Source: Phragmites australis
Lineage: Eukaryota; Streptophyta; Magnoliopsida; Poales; Poaceae
Assembly: GCF_958298935.1 (NCBI RefSeq)
Contig: NC_084922.1
Coordinates: forward strand, 11,224,501-11,288,500
Length of the DNA stretch: 64,000 nt
Direction: 5' to 3'
The translations under genes and the position numbers were made by a program. Positions 1 through 10,897 of the stretch are shown piece by piece; the first letter of the stretch is position 1; every line of letters begins with the position of its first letter. The notes below the pieces were generated by a model. It was given only the letters and a program-made list of their open reading frames with translations. It had not been told where the DNA came from and ran no database searches.

Positions 1-335
1 CCAATGCTAGTGATGGCCAGGAGTAGAGATTGAATGTCTGAGCTAGTCTCGGTGGTACCTTATAGGCAATGGTGCCACTGGTCTTTTGTTTTATTAATAT
101 CTTCCCACTGCCTTATGAAATCTCTGATCTAAGTAGAAACTGAAACTCGGAACAAGGTCTGTAATAAAAATTAAAACTTTTGTACTTTATTCATATCTTG
201 TGATAAAACTATGTTGTAAATGGTATATACTGTGATCTTGGGTTTTATTGAGCATATATCGGGACTGCCGGGATTACTTCCGTTTAATCGACTTAATTGT
301 CGATTAAACCGAGTGTAATTTTGTCGGGGCTCACA
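1..335 (+). mobile_element. 3' end of a truncated LTR (Ty3/gypsy-type retrotransposon)
   Basis: The stretch ends in a CA-type LTR terminus (about 335) directly before a primer-binding site at 339 and a decayed gag gene at 872, which is the order expected at the 5' end of an LTR retrotransposon. Only the right part of the LTR lies in the window. No coding potential is visible. The LTR start and the full length cannot be judged from here. Confidence 0.6.
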
Positions 336-338
336 CCG

Positions 339-356
339 TGGTATTAGAGCCAAGGT
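339..356 (+). other. Primer-binding site, initiator-Met tRNA type
   Basis: TGGTATTAGAGCCAAGG differs by few bases from the complement of the 3' end of plant initiator tRNA-Met (TGGTATCAGAGCC...), the usual primer for many plant LTR retrotransposons. It sits about 4 bp after the presumed LTR end and marks the element as plus-oriented. Confidence 0.7.
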
Positions 357-871
357 GGATAGAGTTAACCATAGCATAGTTAGTAAGTGGGTTAATTAAA
401 ATTTGACAACTTCACTAACCATAGCTAAAATTTGAAATTTAGCATGGTTGCTCTATTTTATTCCTTTTCTATTCTAGAGTTGTTCTCGTCTTATTGCTTC
501 ACCCTTAATATGGAAAAGTTTATCTCTGACTCACCTTTTCTTTTATGGGATAAGTATGGGTATATTCCCAAGGAGTACAGCTCCCGTATTCAGAAAATTA
601 GGTTGATAAGGGAAGCTAGTCAAACGCTTAAATCCGTTATCTTATGCCCCTAAGTGTAATGTATTCGTAAACTTATCGATATGTGAGTGATGCGTAGTTT
701 AGGGTCATGATCATCTTCATGTCTCATTGTGCATGAATGCGTAACTATCAAGTTGGAATGATTCTTCCACTTGCTGGTTACTAGTTTTAAATCATACATT
801 TGTTTGGAAGTCTTTAAATCTATCTAACCCTTTAGAGCGTCCTCGTTGCCACTAACTTAGGATTTAGCGAC
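357..871 (+). other. Untranslated leader of the gypsy element
   Basis: AT-rich sequence between primer-binding site and gag. A 73-codon open frame at 432-653 has no recognisable domain and is probably chance. Nothing else is seen. Confidence 0.4.
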
Positions 872-1691
872 ATGATGAGAACCCGTAACAATTATGAGGA
901 TGATGAACCAGAAGGCTCAGGTGAACGGAGCCCACCCCCGCCGCTGACCATGGTGGAGGTGTTGATGAGAATCAAATAGAACCGTCAGGACCAAACCTAG
1001 CTTCTCGAAGCTCTGGTTAGGAATATGGCTTCTCATGGCGGAGGTGGAGCCAATTGTCACGATGACTACTCCGACTTTCTTCGCACTCATCCACCTGTCT
1101 TCACTCGCACCGAGGACCCCCTCGATGCTGATGATTGGATTTGCACCATCGAGCAAAATCTTGCCCTTATTTGGTGTGAGGACCATGAGAAGGCCCTTTA
1201 TGCTATGCACCAACTTCATGGAGCATCTGGGGTATGGTGGACAAACTTCCTCGCCATGCAACCATCCAATCATCGTGTATCTTGGGCAGAGTCCCGCGAA
1301 GCTTTTCACACCTACCACATCTCTACCGGGGTGTTGGATATCATGAGGCGTGAATTTGGGGATCTTAAGCAAAAGGATAAGTCTACGATGGACTACAGGT
1401 GAGAGTTTAATTCCTTAGCTCAATATGTCCCTGAGGAAGTTAACACCGACGCCAAGAAACAAGGTCACAAATGGGCTATCAAGCAAAATGCAGGATAAGC
1501 TTTTGTCTCGTGAGTTCACCGACTTCAACCAGCTGGTGGAGTACAAAATGAAGAACAACCAGGAGGAGAAGTATCATAAGAGAGCCTTGCTTCCTCCGAT
1601 AGGCGATACCTCGCAACGTCCACTCACGGGGTTTCCTCCTCCACCCCGTGCACTGTCTCAGGCTCCTCCACAACCTATGTGGATTGTTTGA
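872..1691 (+). pseudogene. Ty3/gypsy gag pseudogene
   Basis: From the ATG at 872 the frame encodes a retrotransposon gag-like protein: an acidic, proline-rich N terminus, then the retrotrans_gag core (PPVFTRTEDPLDADDWI, a W-rich middle, then FGDLKQKDKSTMDY and EFNSLAQYVPEEVNTDA). Two in-frame TAG stops lie near 993 and 1014 and a TGA at about 1400. A frameshift follows near 1450-1480, after which MQDKLLSREFTDFNQLVEYK continues in the third frame to 1691. The zinc knuckle, protease and pol are absent because the copy is cut off at a copia LTR beginning near 1700. It is a dead fragment. Family assignment rests on the gag core and the tRNA-Met primer site. Confidence 0.8.
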
Positions 1692-1699
1692 CGCACTCC

Positions 1700-3626
1700 T
1701 GAAAGGATCAAATGGCCCAAGAGGGGGGTGGATTGGGCAATTTAAAACATCTACCATAATCTAGAATAAATAGCAACCTTAGCCTAGAAGAAAGAAAATA
1801 TGACTACACGATCAAGCTAGGAGAAGGCAAAAAAAAAAAAAACAAGCAAGCAAAGACACTAAGAAAATACGGAATTGAAAGCTTGCAAGAAAGTAGATGC
1901 TCAAATTAAATTATGGAATAGTAAAGAGATGGATAAAAGAACATCAATTTTTTAAAGGTATCGAGGAGTTTGCACTCTCTCTGGTCCTTGTTGGAGCATC
2001 CACCAAGGATATCGCTCCCCCTTGAGTCACCAAGACTCAACCCTTCCATCTCTAGATTGATGGGCATCAAACCAAGTATATAGCTTGTCCCAGGACTCCC
2101 ACAAGAACTCTAAGAGCTCACCGAGACACCTCCAATCACCAAAGACCATCTAGGTGTTGCTAACCACCAAGAGTAACAATTCAATAGCTTCACTTGACCA
2201 AGATCGAGCATAGACTACAGCTAGATGCATATTTGCTACTCTCCAAGCACTAAAGATATCCTTAGTGTTCAATTAGGGACTTAGAAATTAACTCAAGTGC
2301 TCTTTCTTACTTTTTAATAACACACACAGTGTATGAATTCCTCTGGGTCATAAGAGAACCAAATGAAACCATGTGGAAGGGTATTTATAAGCTAGAGATC
2401 CAAATTTTAGCCATTCCCTGACCACTCACCTTTTCTGTTAATACCGAATAATCCGGTGAGTATCTCCTTACTCACACCGGACAATCTGGTGAGTACAAAT
2501 TTTAATCCCAACTGTGCCAACTGCCATTAGTCGTTACTGCCAAGAAATACTCTGGTGTTATCATCTGATGAGCACACACTTAGCATTGGACCATTATGTG
2601 AGTACAACATAGCAAAACTGCCCTTTTACTACCTTCTATGGAAAATATGCTCCGGTGATAATTTCATTGCCATCACCGGACTATCCGGTGAGTTGAACTT
2701 TTTCTACCCTCAAAAGCTTCTCTGTAGGAAATACTTTGGTATACATATTTGTCCATCACCAGACGATCCGGTGAGTTGAACTCCTTCACACATCCGAAGC
2801 AACCCCCCTCTCTAGAAATATTTCTTCGGTGATGAGAGTTCGATGCACACATCATGATCACCGGACCATCCAGTGAACTTCATCACTTGGAATTGCCTCT
2901 GAATAAATAGTCCAGTGATTTCATTATTGCATCATCGGATAATCCAGTGAGTTGAACTTAATTTTTTCTGGACAATTCTACTTCTGCTAAAATTAATCCA
3001 GTGCTCTAAGCAAACTAACATCGGACCATCTGGTGTAACACTTCTAATATTTCTGGACACGTGTCACCCAGAAAAAGCATCTGGTGATTCCGTAGCTTTA
3101 ATCACCAGACCATCCTGTGTATGAATGTGTTTTTTGTCTTGATAACCAAACATGATCCGGTGAGAACAGGCTTCACAAGACCGGATCATCCAATGAACTA
3201 AAAAAAAACTCTGAGCTCGTCCAATTCAAACTTTCTTGAGCTCCAACTTCTCGACATCTCAACCATGGGATTCTCTGAGCTACCTAGTGCTAGAATTTCA
3301 TAAGTGTGCATCAAACCAAGTCTAGACTCACTACGTCAAGCTGCTACTCTTAGTCCCTCTTTATAGTACGGTCAAAAGACTAAGGAAATATATCTATACT
3401 ACTCTAAGTGTCATTCATCTCCTTTGTGACACTTAGAACAAGAAGATCCTTAATCTTGACACACATGTCCTTTGATCGTCCATATAATCGCTTTAGGGAC
3501 CAAGCATACCCGATTATCATTATGAACTAAAATTTTGATTCCCTTCAAAACAAATTATTAGTCATACTGATACTATTGTTATTAATCACCGAAATACTTA
3601 CCACTTACCTAGAGGCCTAGATGCTA
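1700..3626 (-). mobile_element. Long LTR of a SIRE/Maximus-type Ty1/copia element
   Basis: On the minus strand the LTR end reads through a tract complementary to CCCAAGAGGGGGGTGGATTG and closes with CCTTTCA (plus strand TGAAAGG at 1700). Its start follows a polypurine tract (AAAAAGGGGAGA, plus-strand 3627-3638), a junction typical of grass SIRE/Opie-like copia elements. At about 1.93 kb it is long for an LTR, as expected for this lineage. It contains a dispersed palindromic motif array (2440-3195). No target duplication was identified, and the opposite LTR is not in the window. The family name comes from remembered junction patterns, not from a search. Confidence 0.6.
2440..3195. repeat. Dispersed degenerate palindrome array (CACCGGAnnATCCGGTG-like)
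   Basis: At least eight variants of a palindromic motif with half-sites CACCGGA and TCCGGTG recur every 60-100 bp. Examples lie near 2477, 2674, 2756, 2858, 2929, 3018, 3102 and 3178. Several are followed by the same GAGTTGAACT tail. The spacing and conservation of the palindrome are far tighter than those of the sequence between. Confidence 0.7.
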
Positions 3627-4344
3627 TCTCCCCTTTTTGGTGATTGATGACAACACAAATGAGAATATAGAGATATGAAATGAAGTACATGCTATCATAC
3701 TAAGCAATTGACAGCATATAACAATAAAATAAGAGAAAGTCTAGCACTAGAAGAACCTAACATGCTAGAACAAATACAGTCAAGAACGCATGAAATGAAA
3801 CATAATGTGATGACAAGTTAAACACATCGATTAAGAATCAAATGGGTTATCATTAAATCAAAAACCATAAGATCCAACAAGCCGAACCTAGCTACCCAAA
3901 AGCTAAACTATACTCTCCCTGAAACTAGCAAGCTCTCTAGACACTCAAGATTAGCTATCTCTCTCCAAAACTCCCCCTAACACTAGATTCTCTCCCCCTT
4001 TGGCATCTAAGCATAAAAAAGAGAACATATCTACACATTTGGAGCTGGAGGAGACGAGGGAGCCGATGCTGCCGAAGAAGGCTGCACCACGAACTAAGAA
4101 GCATCGGAGTCGGATGCAGACGAGATGATCTCAATGTCAGCGTCATCATCAGGTGAGGACACTCCTGTTGTAGGCTGACTCTGCACTGTGTCTGGACAGG
4201 GGTTAGAGCTAGAGGTGTTGAGACCCTAAGCGGCCATCTCCTGGTCAACCTAACTCAGCACCTCTCAAAGAGTAGGATCGATCGCATCAAGCATAGGTTC
4301 CGAGACAGCTGGAGGCACAATTGGAGGCTCCTGAATAGGGATTG
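3627..4344 (-). mobile_element. 3' internal remnant of the copia element
   Basis: Minus-strand sequence just upstream of the polypurine tract. One frame (about 4200-4030) encodes a Ser/Asp-rich segment (SPDDDADIEIISSASDSDAS) followed by a Pro/Ser-rich tail with stops, resembling the low-complexity end of the last open frame of SIRE-like elements. No pol domains remain. The join to CACTA sequence near 4345 is approximate. Confidence 0.4.
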
Positions 4345-5812
4345 TTTTTGCTTGCCAAGGACAAAATTGATATTCTTAACCTGATTGTGAACATCTTCCC
4401 CGTTGAAATATCTCGGAGGTAACGCTTTCTCCCTTGTGCCATCGAACTGCTTATCCACGTTCCGTTACAGGTGCTTCCTGGAAAGGAAATGTCGATATCT
4501 CATGTACACTATTTTCTTTGAGTACTCTTGCTCGTACTGATCCTAAACCTCAACGTCTTCCGACCATAGTTTCTTAAGATCATCAACTAAAGGTCTGAGG
4601 TACACATCGATATCGTTGCCATGTTGCTTAGGTCATGATATCAAAATAGACAACATAATGTATTTCCGCTTATTACGAAGCCAGGGTGGAAGGCTGTAGA
4701 TCGACAATACAACATACCAAGTGCTATGTGAGGTACTCATATTACCGAATGGATTCATGTTATCTGTGCTCATAGCAAACCTAATATTTCTCAATTCTTC
4801 AGCAAACCAACCAAATGTGGAATCAATGATTCGCCACCGAGTAGAATTTGCTAGGTGATGTATCATTGCGTCATTCTTATGACCATCCTTATGCCAACGC
4901 ACCAATTGGACTTCATTTCTGTTGGCAAATAAATGCTTCAGAGGGGAATTATAGGAAAAATACTATACTACATTTCTAGGAGTCCCTTTACTTTTTTTTG
5001 CCTCCATCCCCATCACCACTATCATTTCTACGCTTATATCGATGGGTTTCACAAACGGAGCAGTGATTCAGCTCTGCATACTCTCCACAAAACAAGATAC
5101 AATTCTGCATGTATGTATTTTTTCTATTTTCAGTCCTAAAGGACCAATTATTTTCTTCGCGTCGTAGACGCCCTCGAGCACCAAGTTCCCATCTGGTAGC
5201 ATGTCCCTTAGCAGATCCAGTAATGCTTCGAAACTCTTGTCAGTTCAACCATGGGTTGCCTTCAGCTATAGAAGCTTTAGATTCCTAAATATCCGTTTGT
5301 ACTTCTCCTTACAGTTAAAATAAAGGTTCATCTTGGAATCTCGCACAAATTCTTAGAATTTAGCAAACTCATCATTGTTATACTCGTCGTGTCGCTCGAC
5401 ATCTTGCACCATCCGGTCCACATTATCCACAAAATCCTCGAGATCATTATCATTGAAATCTAATATGTCCTCATCCCTGAGATCGTGATCCATTTCACTG
5501 AGTGTAAGTCATTGATCCACACTGTCAGCATGAAGGACCCGATCCATCTCTCCCTCGTTAAGGCCTTCCTCGCTATATTTGTTCTAACATGTATAATTCT
5601 CTTTAAATCTACGTATGACCAAATGTGTATGGATATTGTCTGATTTTGAGAACTTCTTATCATTCTTGCAATCGTGACATGGACAATACATTGCCATTTT
5701 ACCATAATCTTTCAGATTCGCCAAAGCAGCATTCATGAAATGCTTCACCTCGCTCAGGTACTTCGGACAAGTTCGGATCTTAAGGTACATCCAACTTCTG
5801 CCTGTCATCTAT
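4345..5812 (-). pseudogene. CACTA (En/Spm) TNP2-type transposase pseudogene, N-terminal half
   Basis: Minus-strand fragments in order match the plant CACTA transposase. An N-terminal transposase-associated domain lies at 5808-5584 (RSWMYLKIRTCPKYLSEV, CPCHDCKN with paired Cys). The TNP2 core lies at 4905-4633 (STDNMNPFGNMSTSHSTW and LPPWLRNKRKYIMLSILIS). A downstream piece, FDGTREKALPPRYFNGEDV, lies at about 4440. The frames are separated by shifts and stops, so no product is expected. The copy belongs with the subterminal repeats to its right. Confidence 0.85.
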
Positions 5813-6139
5813 AATTAATGTAAAAATATTCATTCTTTATTAACAATTATCTTAATTTCGTGGTTAGGCATGCGATTAAAAATTCCATACAAATACACTA
5901 AATTTATGACATCTCGCGGTAGATCCGACAAAGCTAGTATTAAATCTAATATAAATACAACTTATTTGTAATAAGATTTTGGATAAAGATGCAAAATGAC
6001 CGATTACTACTGAAAGCATAACAAATCTACCAAATATAGATTAGAGTAGGAGGAAATAGGGAGATGCAAACCTTTAAAAACCTAGCACCAATTTAAACAT
6101 TAAATCAACAAGATATTAGAAAATCTCTAGTGAAGCTAG
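5813..6139. other. CACTA 5' untranslated region
   Basis: AT-rich stretch between the transposase start and the subterminal repeats; no gene or RNA is seen. Confidence 0.4.
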
Positions 6140-6440
6140 TAAAAATCGTCAGCACTGTGCGAACGACACTGTTGAGTAATTGTTCGTCCGCACAGTAGCT
6201 AGTGACGGTCACGATTCGTCACTTATGATTGACCTAGGGAGACCTGTTACCTATATCAAGTCATAAGTGACGGGTCATAACACGACTCATCACTTATGAC
6301 CGGTGCAGAAAGATTCGTCACTTTTGATTCATGTTATAAGTGACTGGTGTAATCATTACTTGTCATTTATATCATAGGTGACGGGTAATATTATGATTTA
6401 TCACTTTTTACTTCATATCTATAACGGGTTTATACCCTGT
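6140..6440. repeat. CACTA subterminal repeats
   Basis: Short direct and inverted copies of a CATAAGTGACGGGT / ACTCGTCACTTATGA unit recur about eight times. Clusters of 10-20 bp subterminal motifs in both orientations are characteristic of CACTA elements, where they bind the transposase. CACTGTGCGAACGACACTG at about 6154 may be a terminal-type motif, but no clean CACTA/TAGTG end with a 3-bp duplication was found. Confidence 0.6.
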
Positions 6441-6608
6441 CGTGATCCAAAACAATATAAGTAATATATTGTATAATAACTCGTAACTAAATTACATCTT
6501 ATTTATCCGTTTTTTACTGGATATACACTCGAAGTCTGGACAACATTTTTTTTCCCAACTGCTATACACGTCGAATAGACAGCACTAACCGGGAAGAAGT
6601 AGGAAAAC

Positions 6609-6630
6609 CATGCATGCGCACGTACGTGTC
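6609..6630 (+). promoter_or_regulatory. RY (CATGCATG) and ABRE (ACGTGTC) elements
   Basis: CATGCATGC (6609-6617) is the RY/Sph box bound by seed B3 factors (ABI3/VP1, FUS3). ACGTGTC (6624-6630) is an ABA-response element bound by bZIP factors. They lie 7 bp apart and about 240 bp upstream of the LEA start codon. This pairing is typical of seed-maturation genes. Confidence 0.6.
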
Positions 6631-6858
6631 CGCCCGCCTCACACGCGGCGCGCGCAGCGACTCTTGCGGTTCGCAGACCGCCACCCGCCACCGCGCGTCA
6701 TCCTGTAGGGAGGTCATCTCCCGCCACCTCTTATTTGCCCGCCTCGCGCCACCGCGCCGATCATCACTCGCACAAGCTAGCTAGTACGAGCTCGCTGGCC
6801 TCCAACGATCGAAGCACAGGGGCTCGACACTGATCGATACATCAAGATAGCTGTTGCC

Positions 6859-7806
6859 ATGGCGTCTATGCAGAAGAGGCGCGAGGAGCACGCGCAGTCC
6901 GCGGCGCGAAAGGCGGCCAACGAGCTGGCCGAGGCCAGGCGGGACCACCGCGAGGCGGCGCCCGTCAGTCCCCGCGGCGGCGGCGGCATCCTGGGCAGCG
7001 TGCAGGAGAGCGCGCGCTCCATCCTGGGCGCCGTCCGCGGCACCTTCTCCAGCGACCCCCGGGGCGACGACAGCGCCCCCGGCGGCGCCACGGCCACCGC
7101 AGGGAGCTACGACGATGAGGGGAAGGGGAAAGCCGGGGGCATGGCGGACGCCGCCACGTGGAAGACCGCGGAGGCGAAGGACGCGGCGGCGGGGAAGGCG
7201 AGGGGCGCCATAGACGCGGCCAAGGAGTACGCGGTGGAGAAGAAGGAGGGTGCGCGGCAGGCGCTCGCGGGCGATGCCTTGGGAAGGAAGGGCGAGACGG
7301 ACGAGTCGGCGTGGCAGCAGGGCCAGGACGTGATGCGCCGCGCCGCGGAGAAGGCCGAGGAGATGCAGCGCGCGCGCGAGCCGTCCGAGGCGGAGAAGTA
7401 ATCAATTAATCATGCAGTCGCGCCCAGTTCTTGGAAACTAGTAGCCGAATCCATCATCCATGAGCTTCTTGCAAGTGATCACCGTCGTTCCGTTTGGGTG
7501 TTGCGCTGTTGCAGGGGCCGGTCAGCGACGGAGAACATCTACGGGAAGGCGAAGGGCGCGATGGGGGCGTTCGGGGAGAAGATGGTGATGCCGGAGGACG
7601 TGGTGGAGAAGAAGCGGGCCGAGGCGGCCGGCGGAGGTGGCAGGGACCAGGCGGCGGCACCACCGCCGACGATGGGGAGCAGGGGCGAGGATGCCGCGGA
7701 GGACGTGATGATGCGAGTGAAGGCGGCGGACCATATGACGGGGCAGGCCTTCAACGACGTCGGCATGATGGGCGAGGAGGGCACCGGCATGCCACGACGG
7801 CGCTAA
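6859..7806 (+). CDS. Late embryogenesis abundant protein, group 3 (LEA_4-like), two exons
   Basis: Exons 6859-7397 and 7515-7806 join across a 117-bp GT-AG intron (donor GAGAA/GTAATC, acceptor GTTGCAG/GGGC) to give 276 codons. Reading through the donor would stop four bases later, so the intron is needed. The protein is hydrophilic and rich in Ala, Lys, Glu and Gly, with 11-mer-like amphipathic segments (TAEAKDAAAGKARGAIDAAK, then EYAVEKKEGARQAL). It has no membrane segment and only a glycine patch around residue 36. Exon 2 continues ENIYGKAKGAMGAFGEKM. Such proteins are disordered when hydrated and protect membranes and enzymes during desiccation. RY and ABRE sites upstream agree with seed or ABA expression. 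It is intact, unlike its neighbours. The subgroup is inferred from composition. Confidence 0.85.
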
Positions 7807-7921
7807 GGCCCAGGACAGGCCGGTCGGGCCGCCGGAGCGGAACTGAGAGCCTGAGGGACTTTGTGTTTTGTGACGTACTATGATGTATGCAACACACTTG
7901 CCTGCGACGCCAACTACTTGC

Positions 7922-7927
7922 AATAAA
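7922..7927 (+). terminator. Poly(A) signal AATAAA of the LEA gene
   Basis: A canonical AATAAA lies 116 bp after the LEA stop codon, in the expected 3' untranslated position. Confidence 0.6.
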
Positions 7928-8240
7928 GCGCTCGTTGTGGTCGAGCGGCCGGACGTGAGTTCGGTTCTGGGATGGTTAGAGCGACTCAGAATCTCTTTCC
8001 AAAGGATTTCGTTTTTTTCACCGTTTCAATGATTTTTTTTACGATTTATTCTCTCTTCCTTTTACGAATTCCTTCGAATAGGAGTTCTTAAACATAAAAA
8101 AAATAAAATAGAATGAAATAAAAGAAAAATAGTTAGAATGGTATGAAATAAAAGAAAAATAGTTAGAATGATCTTACTTGCGTGCCTCACTGGGTTTTTC
8201 CACTTACCCTCGGGATGAGAACCCTTGCTCGTTTAGTAGG
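7928..8240. other. Intergenic, A/T-rich, with a 30-bp tandem duplication
   Basis: No gene is seen. Around 8113-8170 a unit containing GAAATAAAAGAAAAATAGTT is present twice in tandem at about 30 bp spacing. The right edge (about 8240) is where presenilin homology breaks off abruptly. Confidence 0.5.
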
Positions 8241-9129
8241 GATCGGGAGTGCAGGCAAGGCATGCCTGCATATCGACAGCAAGATAAGGGTGCAGCCAAG
8301 CCCAGCAATGATGGCGAGGTAGCACGCATACACCGTCATCAGATCATACATCGCAGCCGTCCCAACCAGCACACTGTAGAAAACAAAATCACCGAGGCCC
8401 AGCTTGATGCCCCTGGTAGACTCAAACTCCAGAGGCTCTGAGGACAAACTTTGTCTATGCTCCTCACTAGAAAATGCATTGTTGGCAGATGCCGCGGACA
8501 CCAAAGGCACTGTCTCTTCTTCTTCAGGCTGCTCATTTTGAATGGCAGCCCTGTTGCAGTCATCGGCACCTCCCTTTCAAGGTTCTCCATTTGGAGCACA
8601 GAACCCCTTGACCTGTTCATCTCGCCAATGTTTGATCGGTCTCCTCCAAGATCCCTCATTTCCACAACGGCACGGCTGGCATCTTCCTCCTGCTCCACCC
8701 TGTCATACCGGCTGCCTCCGGCCCGATCAGAATCGGCCATGGTTTGCATCTCCACCGGCACCGACCCCATGGCTGAAGCATAAGAGGAAGAGCTTGTGGC
8801 CGGGCTGACCGTAGGCCGCGACTCGTAGACAAGCGCCGGTAGCTCGTCGCCCCTGGAGGAGGCCAGCTCCACAAGCATCCTAAGCGGGCCCCGCGGAGCG
8901 AGCACGGCAACGAGGTCATACACGGCGAGCGCGACGAGCATGATCCATGTGGTCCACTCGGGGAGCCTGGAGAGCCAGGCGGCGACGATGACGGCGAGCG
9001 CGATCATGTACCCCTGGCGGACGAGGATGAGCACGGCGGATGCGAAGACGGAGAGGACTCCAACCGCGGCACCGTTGACGAGAAGCAGGAGCGCGGTCGG
9101 CGCGTCGAGCGGGACCGCGAGGAGCCGGA
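8241..9129 (-). pseudogene. Presenilin pseudogene, C-terminal segment
   Basis: Minus-strand reading begins VRLLAVPLDAPTALLLL and continues through the presenilin membrane segments. It retains both catalytic aspartate motifs of this intramembrane protease: YD in ALAVYDLVAVLAP and GxGD in [17 protein letters not shown]. The PALP motif (RHALPALPI) is also present. Homology ends immediately after PALP, so the last membrane helix is lost. A frameshift near 8560 separates the hydrophilic loop ([20 protein letters not shown]) from the first catalytic part. The N-terminal part of the same gene is found 8.2 kb away at 17365-17775. No introns are seen in the coding parts. It is not functional as read. 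Confidence 0.9.
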
Positions 9130-10892
9130 CAGTTTCGAGGGTCCTAATCGAACTCGGCCCTATATGTCCTTAAGATTAAATATTCTTTTCACTTATATAG
9201 TTTATAAACTATTCATCCTTTAAGTGATACAAATGAATATTATTAATATGATAAATAAGTAGTAATTAGTAAGAGTTAATTTTTAACATATTTTTAATTC
9301 TTGATGAATAATATCGATAGCACAGTAGAAAAACTAAAAGAACAACAAAATAAACTAGTATGATTTCATAAAAGAGGAGACAATAAATACCCAATGCCTC
9401 TCATAAAAAACAACTCTTTCGGACATTTCTTAATGCAAAATCATTAAGGACAATATCGAAATCAATGTTATCTAAGACATTCTTCTCAATGCAACACATA
9501 GTCAAACCATTCAATTTTTTCTGTGAAATAGTTGACCTCAAATAGTTTTTCAGTAATTTTAATTTTGAGAAACTTCATTCAACAGAAGCTACAGTCACAG
9601 GTACAGTTAAGATGATCCGATAGGCAATAGAGACATTTGGATAGCAATCTGCAGCTGTAACGAACTGAAGAATCTCAGGTGCTGATATCAAACCATCTCG
9701 CAAAGTTACTTGCAGCACTTTTAATTCAGAGAAAAAATCATTTAACTCAACATCAAATGAGTTATCATGAGAAAAAGCTTCTACAAAAGTAGTGCAACAT
9801 TTCCGTAGATCAGTATCATCCAAGAACTTTAGATTTTTTGAGTTGAATAAGAAACCAAACACATTTTCAAATGCCTTCAATTGCTCAAATTGAATAGTCA
9901 ATGAAGCAATTGCAACATCAATCATGACTAGAAAGTAATTAACTCTGAAGGATTCTATAACAGACTGTGTTTCTTCATTTTGGTCATTTTCTTCATCAAA
10001 ATGCTTCTTTCTTTTACCTTGACGTTTTGTAGGAAATTTTGGCTCTATATCTAATTCAGATGCAATGGCTTCTGCAATATCAATACTAGAAGTGAAGTCT
10101 TCATTTCTGTACCTCTTAAAAAATGAGATGACCCCTTCGATTTGTTTGAGATTAGCATCCATACACACAATCTTAGACTACAACTTCTTGCTCACCATAT
10201 TTATAGAAAATAAAATATCATGCCAAATAACCATACCAACTAAAAATTCAAAATTCTCAAATGCAGTTATCAAAGATTGAGCATCACTCACTACTTTTGG
10301 GTCATCAGTAGAAGATGTCTCCAGTTCCAACAAAGCTAACCTTATTTGGGGAGTTTGGTACCTGATAGCTTGGACACTGTTTATTCGACTCTCCCAACAA
10401 GTATTAGACAAATATTTGACAGTTAGTTTTGGAATATTGTCAAGCAAAATCTTTCACCTTTTAGTAGAATATGAAAACAATGCATATATCTGTTGTATAA
10501 CACCGAATAATGAAATAGCTTTGCTGCAAGATTTCGCCATATCACAAAGAGTGAGATTTAGACTATGACATGCACATGGCATATATAATGCTCTTGGATT
10601 AATTTCAAGCAAATGCTTCTGAACACCTTGGTGTTTTCCTTTCATATTAGAACCATTGTCATAACCTTGACCTCTCACATCATTGACATTCAAATCAAGA
10701 GAGTCCAATGCATTCATCAATTCGTTAAAAAGCCCCAATCCTTTTGTGTCATCCACATTTTAGAACTCTAGAAAGAACTCCACTCTCGGAATGTTACTTG
10801 ACATATTGACACACCGCACAATTAAAGTCATTTGTTCTTCATGGCTCACATCTGGGGTACAATCCAAGATAATAGAGAAATACTTGGCATCC

Positions 10893-10897
10893 TTGAT
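10893..10897. other. Target-site duplication TTGAT (left)
   Basis: TTGAT directly before the LTR start at 10898 is repeated exactly at 15537-15541, directly after the second LTR. This proves a retrotransposon insertion into the hAT transposase. Confidence 0.95.

Noticed and set aside
432..653. 73-codon frame in the gypsy leader
   Set aside because: No recognisable domain, located between primer-binding site and gag where no gene is expected.
7494..7883. Overlapping long frames in the second LEA exon and its reverse strand
   Set aside because: Shadow frames of GC-rich coding DNA; the frame joined by the GT-AG intron is the real one.
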